Source of the DNA: Cyclostephanos tholiformis
Lineage: Eukaryota; Bacillariophyta; Thalassiosirophyceae; Thalassiosirales; Thalassiosiraceae
Length of the DNA: 20,250 bases
Reading direction: 5' to 3'
Assembly: GCA_036939975.1 (NCBI GenBank)
Contig: JALLPB010000209.1
Span: forward strand, 1 to 20,250
Each line of letters opens with the position of its first letter. Within the stretch, counting starts at the first letter, position 1. The notes under the pieces are model-generated. The model did no database searches. It was given only the letters and a program-made list of their open reading frames with translations, and was not told where the DNA came from. Shown here in pieces: positions 18,017 to 20,250 of this stretch. Made by a program: the position numbers and the translations under genes.

Positions 18017-19612
18017 TCAAGTTGGTGTTCTACCAAAGTATTTCAAACGATCTTTCACCATTGGTAGATCTACGAGTAGTGCCTTCTCAAAGCAAGACAC
18101 AAAGAGTGCAGCGTCTGCTCTCGAAAAGACCAATGGTGGTTTGATGACCATCACATTCTCGTGGGCACCATCAACACTCGTCAGAACCTTATACTTATCC
18201 TTCAAAATACTGCAGACAAATGATGTTTCTTCCGTTGCTGGCTCCAATGTATGTTGGTCACGCACCAGCTCAACTCCAATGAATAAACCAGATCCACGGA
18301 TGTCTCCAATCCATTCACATCGCGACTGCAATTCGCTGAATAACTCGACCAGATAATTTCCTACGTCATCGGCATTCTTTTGCAAATGTTCCGAGGAAAG
18401 AACGTGGAGCATCGCGAGTCCAGCGGCACATTGAACAGGACTTGCAGCAAATGTATTGAAGTATTCAACGCCGAGAGATTCGAAGGCAGATGCAATGCAA
18501 GGAGTTGTGATGACAGCTGCGAGAGGCTGGCCGTTGCCGAATGGTTTCCCAACTGTCACTATGTCCGGTATGATTTCATCAACACCCCCCTCGTTTTCAT
18601 TGGAATATTGGAAAGCCCACATGCATTTTCCTAGCCTTCCAAAGCCTGTTTGTACCTCATCCGCAATGTACAACCCTCCGGCTTTGTGAACTGCGTCGAT
18701 ACATCGACGTAAATAGGATTTTGGAGGCAGGATGACACCAGCGACGCTCATCCCCCCTTCAATGAGAAATGCACTAACAGGATATTTCTCACATTCAATC
18801 TCTACATAAGATGCATATTTGTTTGCAGCCTCTATCTCACTCTCGCAATATTGTTCCTTATCTTTGTGCAATGATGCATCGTATTTTCGTGGAAGGCTTT
18901 TTTTGATTGAATGAACGCCTCTATAAACATCGGGACATGGAACAATCCTCAAATGAGCAGGGCATTTATCTATTTCCTTTCCCTGGCGATGTTTGTAGGC
19001 ACTGGCATCCAAGGTTGACAGGGTATGCCCATGATAGCCATGATCGATGACAATTGTGTGGTCTTTCCTCGCGTCGTGTGTCGCGCCCTTCTGCTGCATC
19101 TTATAGGCGCGCGCGAGACGCAATGCTAAATCATTGGCTTCACTTCCTGAATTCACGAAGAATACCCGCTCAAGCGACCGCGGTAGCAGATCGGAAAGTT
19201 TTTTCGCCAATAGGGACGCGTGAGGATGCAAGTACCTCGTATTCGTCTGAAGCTGTCCAACTTGATATGTGATCGCACGAACAATCTCGGGATGCCCATG
19301 TCCACAATGAGCTACGTTGTTGCGTGTATCCAGGTATTCAATTCCGTTTATATCAACGAGACGCGCCTTGTAGCCATGACTAATATGAAGCGGGCCTGTA
19401 TTTCTGTACGACACGGAACATGAACTGCTTATGAACTGCGATCGGAGCCCCTCTACTTCCTCAGGGCGTCTACGAAAATAGAGGCGAGGCAACATAGGCG
19501 TTATTAAATCAGTTTTTGTCGGTATGCAAGTATTAACAAGATCCTTACAGTGAGAATGACTCTGTGAGCGAAGAGGGGGGGGAATCGGCGCGAAAGTGGA
19601 GGGTGCAAACAT
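18017..19612 (-). CDS. Class III PLP-dependent enzyme, ethanolamine-phosphate / 5-phosphohydroxylysine phospho-lyase type
   Basis: The frame ends at TGA at 18017. The first ATG is at 19612 (531 residues); upstream the frame is open only from a TTG at 19666. Motifs, numbered from 19612: INGIEYLDTRNNVAHCGHGH, NSGSEANDLALRLARAYK (154-171), IDHGYHGHTLSTLDAS (cofactor-stacking Tyr193), ADEVQTGFGRLGK (cofactor Asp318), PDIVTVGKPFGNGQP (Schiff-base Lys356) and IGDIRGSGLFIGVELV. The GKPxGNG form and overall pattern match the AGXT2L1/AGXT2L2 branch rather than ornithine or GABA aminotransferases. These enzymes split O-phosphoethanolamine or phosphohydroxylysine to an aldehyde, ammonia and phosphate. 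Animal homologs begin near M40 (ATG at 19495). The extra 39 residues are Pro/Ser/His-rich with few acids and could be an organelle presequence or mis-joined sequence. A pyrimidine tract and CAG at about 19562 (minus) leave a 5-prime intron possible. Substrate uncertain. Confidence 0.92.
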   Translation of the reverse strand: MFAPSTFAPIPPPLRSQSHSHCKDLVNTCIPTKTDLITPMLPRLYFRRRPEEVEGLRSQFISSSCSVSYRNTGPLHISHGYKARLVDINGIEYLDTRNNVAHCGHGHPEIVRAITYQVGQLQTNTRYLHPHASLLAKKLSDLLPRSLERVFFVNSGSEANDLALRLARAYKMQQKGATHDARKDHTIVIDHGYHGHTLSTLDASAYKHRQGKEIDKCPAHLRIVPCPDVYRGVHSIKKSLPRKYDASLHKDKEQYCESEIEAANKYASYVEIECEKYPVSAFLIEGGMSVAGVILPPKSYLRRCIDAVHKAGGLYIADEVQTGFGRLGKCMWAFQYSNENEGGVDEIIPDIVTVGKPFGNGQPLAAVITTPCIASAFESLGVEYFNTFAASPVQCAAGLAMLHVLSSEHLQKNADDVGNYLVELFSELQSRCEWIGDIRGSGLFIGVELVRDQHTLEPATEETSFVCSILKDKYKVLTSVDGAHENVMVIKPPLVFSRADAALFVSCFEKALLVDLPMVKDRLKYFGRTPT

Positions 19613-20250
19613 TCCACCTTGAATTGGAGGTCCTCGATGCAGCGAGCTGGGCTGATCGCCATGCAAGCGCTGTGCTAAAAAATGCCAACATTGGAAGGTA
19701 TATTGACGGCGCTTCGCTCATCTCTCAGCTCTCCTATGCTTTCTTGCCATTGGCAACTTCCGCCGTACATGTCGCTGGTCTAGGTAATAAGCTCTAGGAT
19801 CACAAATACTACGGACTTTAAATCATATGCTTGTTCGTTGCACAGAAATGATTTTCTTCTTTTCATGTACTATGAATTTTTATAAATTATTTGACGCTAT
19901 GTCCGAAGAATCATTTAATTTGGATGTGGTAGTTACTACAGTTCCGAGGCAAAAATCTAGATTTTTGATTTTGTACTATTCCTACAGTTGACCACAACGA
20001 GAAGTCAGGAGGAAGAAGAGGCGGCCTAACCTCTCGTTTTGGCCTAATAGGAATAGTACAAAATCAAATCTAGATTTTTGCCTCGGGACAATTGTACTGG
20101 GCACTGTAGTAACAAAAACGACGAGGGAACGCGGGCCTTACAAACCCTTACAAAATTAAAAATTACGATCTCTCTCTTGTGTTGCTTGATAAGATTACCG
20201 TACTACACGCAGCACAAGCAATCAAAAACAACAAAAGTGAGAAAGAGGTT
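19613..20250. other. Upstream region of the phospho-lyase gene
   Basis: Presumably contains the promoter and 5-prime untranslated region of the minus-strand phospho-lyase gene. The plus-strand frame at 19564-19797 starts in that gene and is a shadow. An inverted-repeat element occupies 19932-20113. The last 130 bases are AT-rich and hold nothing recognisable. Confidence 0.5.
19932..20113. repeat. Foldback / MITE-like inverted repeat element
   Basis: The core arm at 19945-19984 (starting CGAGGCAAAAATCTAG, ending TACTATTCCTA) is reverse-complementary to 20048-20085 except for a 2-nt indel. An outer pair, GTTACTACAGT at 19932 and ACTGTAGTAAC ending 20113, extends the structure. The right side has about 16 extra bases (GTACAATTG region) between inner and outer blocks. 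A 63-nt centre separates the arms. Structure is certain. Calling it a transposable element is inference because no target duplication was identified. Confidence 0.75.

Noticed and set aside
1..20250. A bacterial-type operon, defence system or biosynthetic cluster
   Set aside because: Genes are few, oriented divergently and convergently, one has a spliceosomal intron, and nothing in the rest encodes a system of linked functions.

Overview
The window looks like nuclear DNA of a eukaryotic microalga, most probably a diatom or a close stramenopile. A 74-nt GT-AG intron interrupts a SET-domain gene. The retroelement relics resemble the divergent Ty1/copia-like and Ty3/gypsy-like families I associate with diatom genomes. 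Gene-dense DNA sits beside long, AT-rich, repeat-filled DNA. Species cannot be named from the sequence alone.

Layout. Bases 1-14,950 are almost entirely repetitive or decayed. They hold a small inverted-repeat element (59-294), about 600 bp of unassigned DNA, seven tandem copies of a roughly 190-bp satellite (897-2145), and a related 170-188-bp satellite in two blocks (2285-3025 and 4519-5103). A 1.5-kb foreign segment splits the second satellite. It carries a 145-bp duplication, possible micro-exons and a strong 32-bp-arm hairpin. A minus-strand Ty3/gypsy-like pol relic (protease, RT, RNase H, integrase; 7640 down to 5102) follows, with possible gag remains up to about 9060. Beyond it lie a possible solo LTR (9102-9481), microsatellite and pyrimidine-rich DNA, a 1.85-kb element with 16-bp perfect terminal inverted repeats (10373-12220), and a minus-strand Gag/pre-integrase relic of a second, probably Ty1/copia-like, retroelement (about 12,700-14,090).

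Bases 14,981-19,612 hold three well-supported genes. They are an Mpv17/PMP22-family membrane protein (minus), a secreted or ER-type SET-domain protein with one intron (plus, divergent from Mpv17), and a class III PLP-dependent enzyme of the ethanolamine-phosphate / 5-phosphohydroxylysine phospho-lyase type (minus, convergent with SET). The Mpv17-SET intergenic region carries a perfect 12-bp inverted repeat and a G8-G8-C6 tract. Beyond the aminotransferase-fold gene lies a foldback element (19932-20113).

The three genes share no obvious pathway and look like ordinary single-copy genes beside a repeat island. The most unusual items are the TIR element with CAGGAATCC-type subterminal motifs, the diverged and interrupted satellite array, and the SET protein that has a signal peptide but lacks the usual NH motif. 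Several provided ORF translations begin at GTG or TTG, so the starts given here were moved to real ATG codons where needed.
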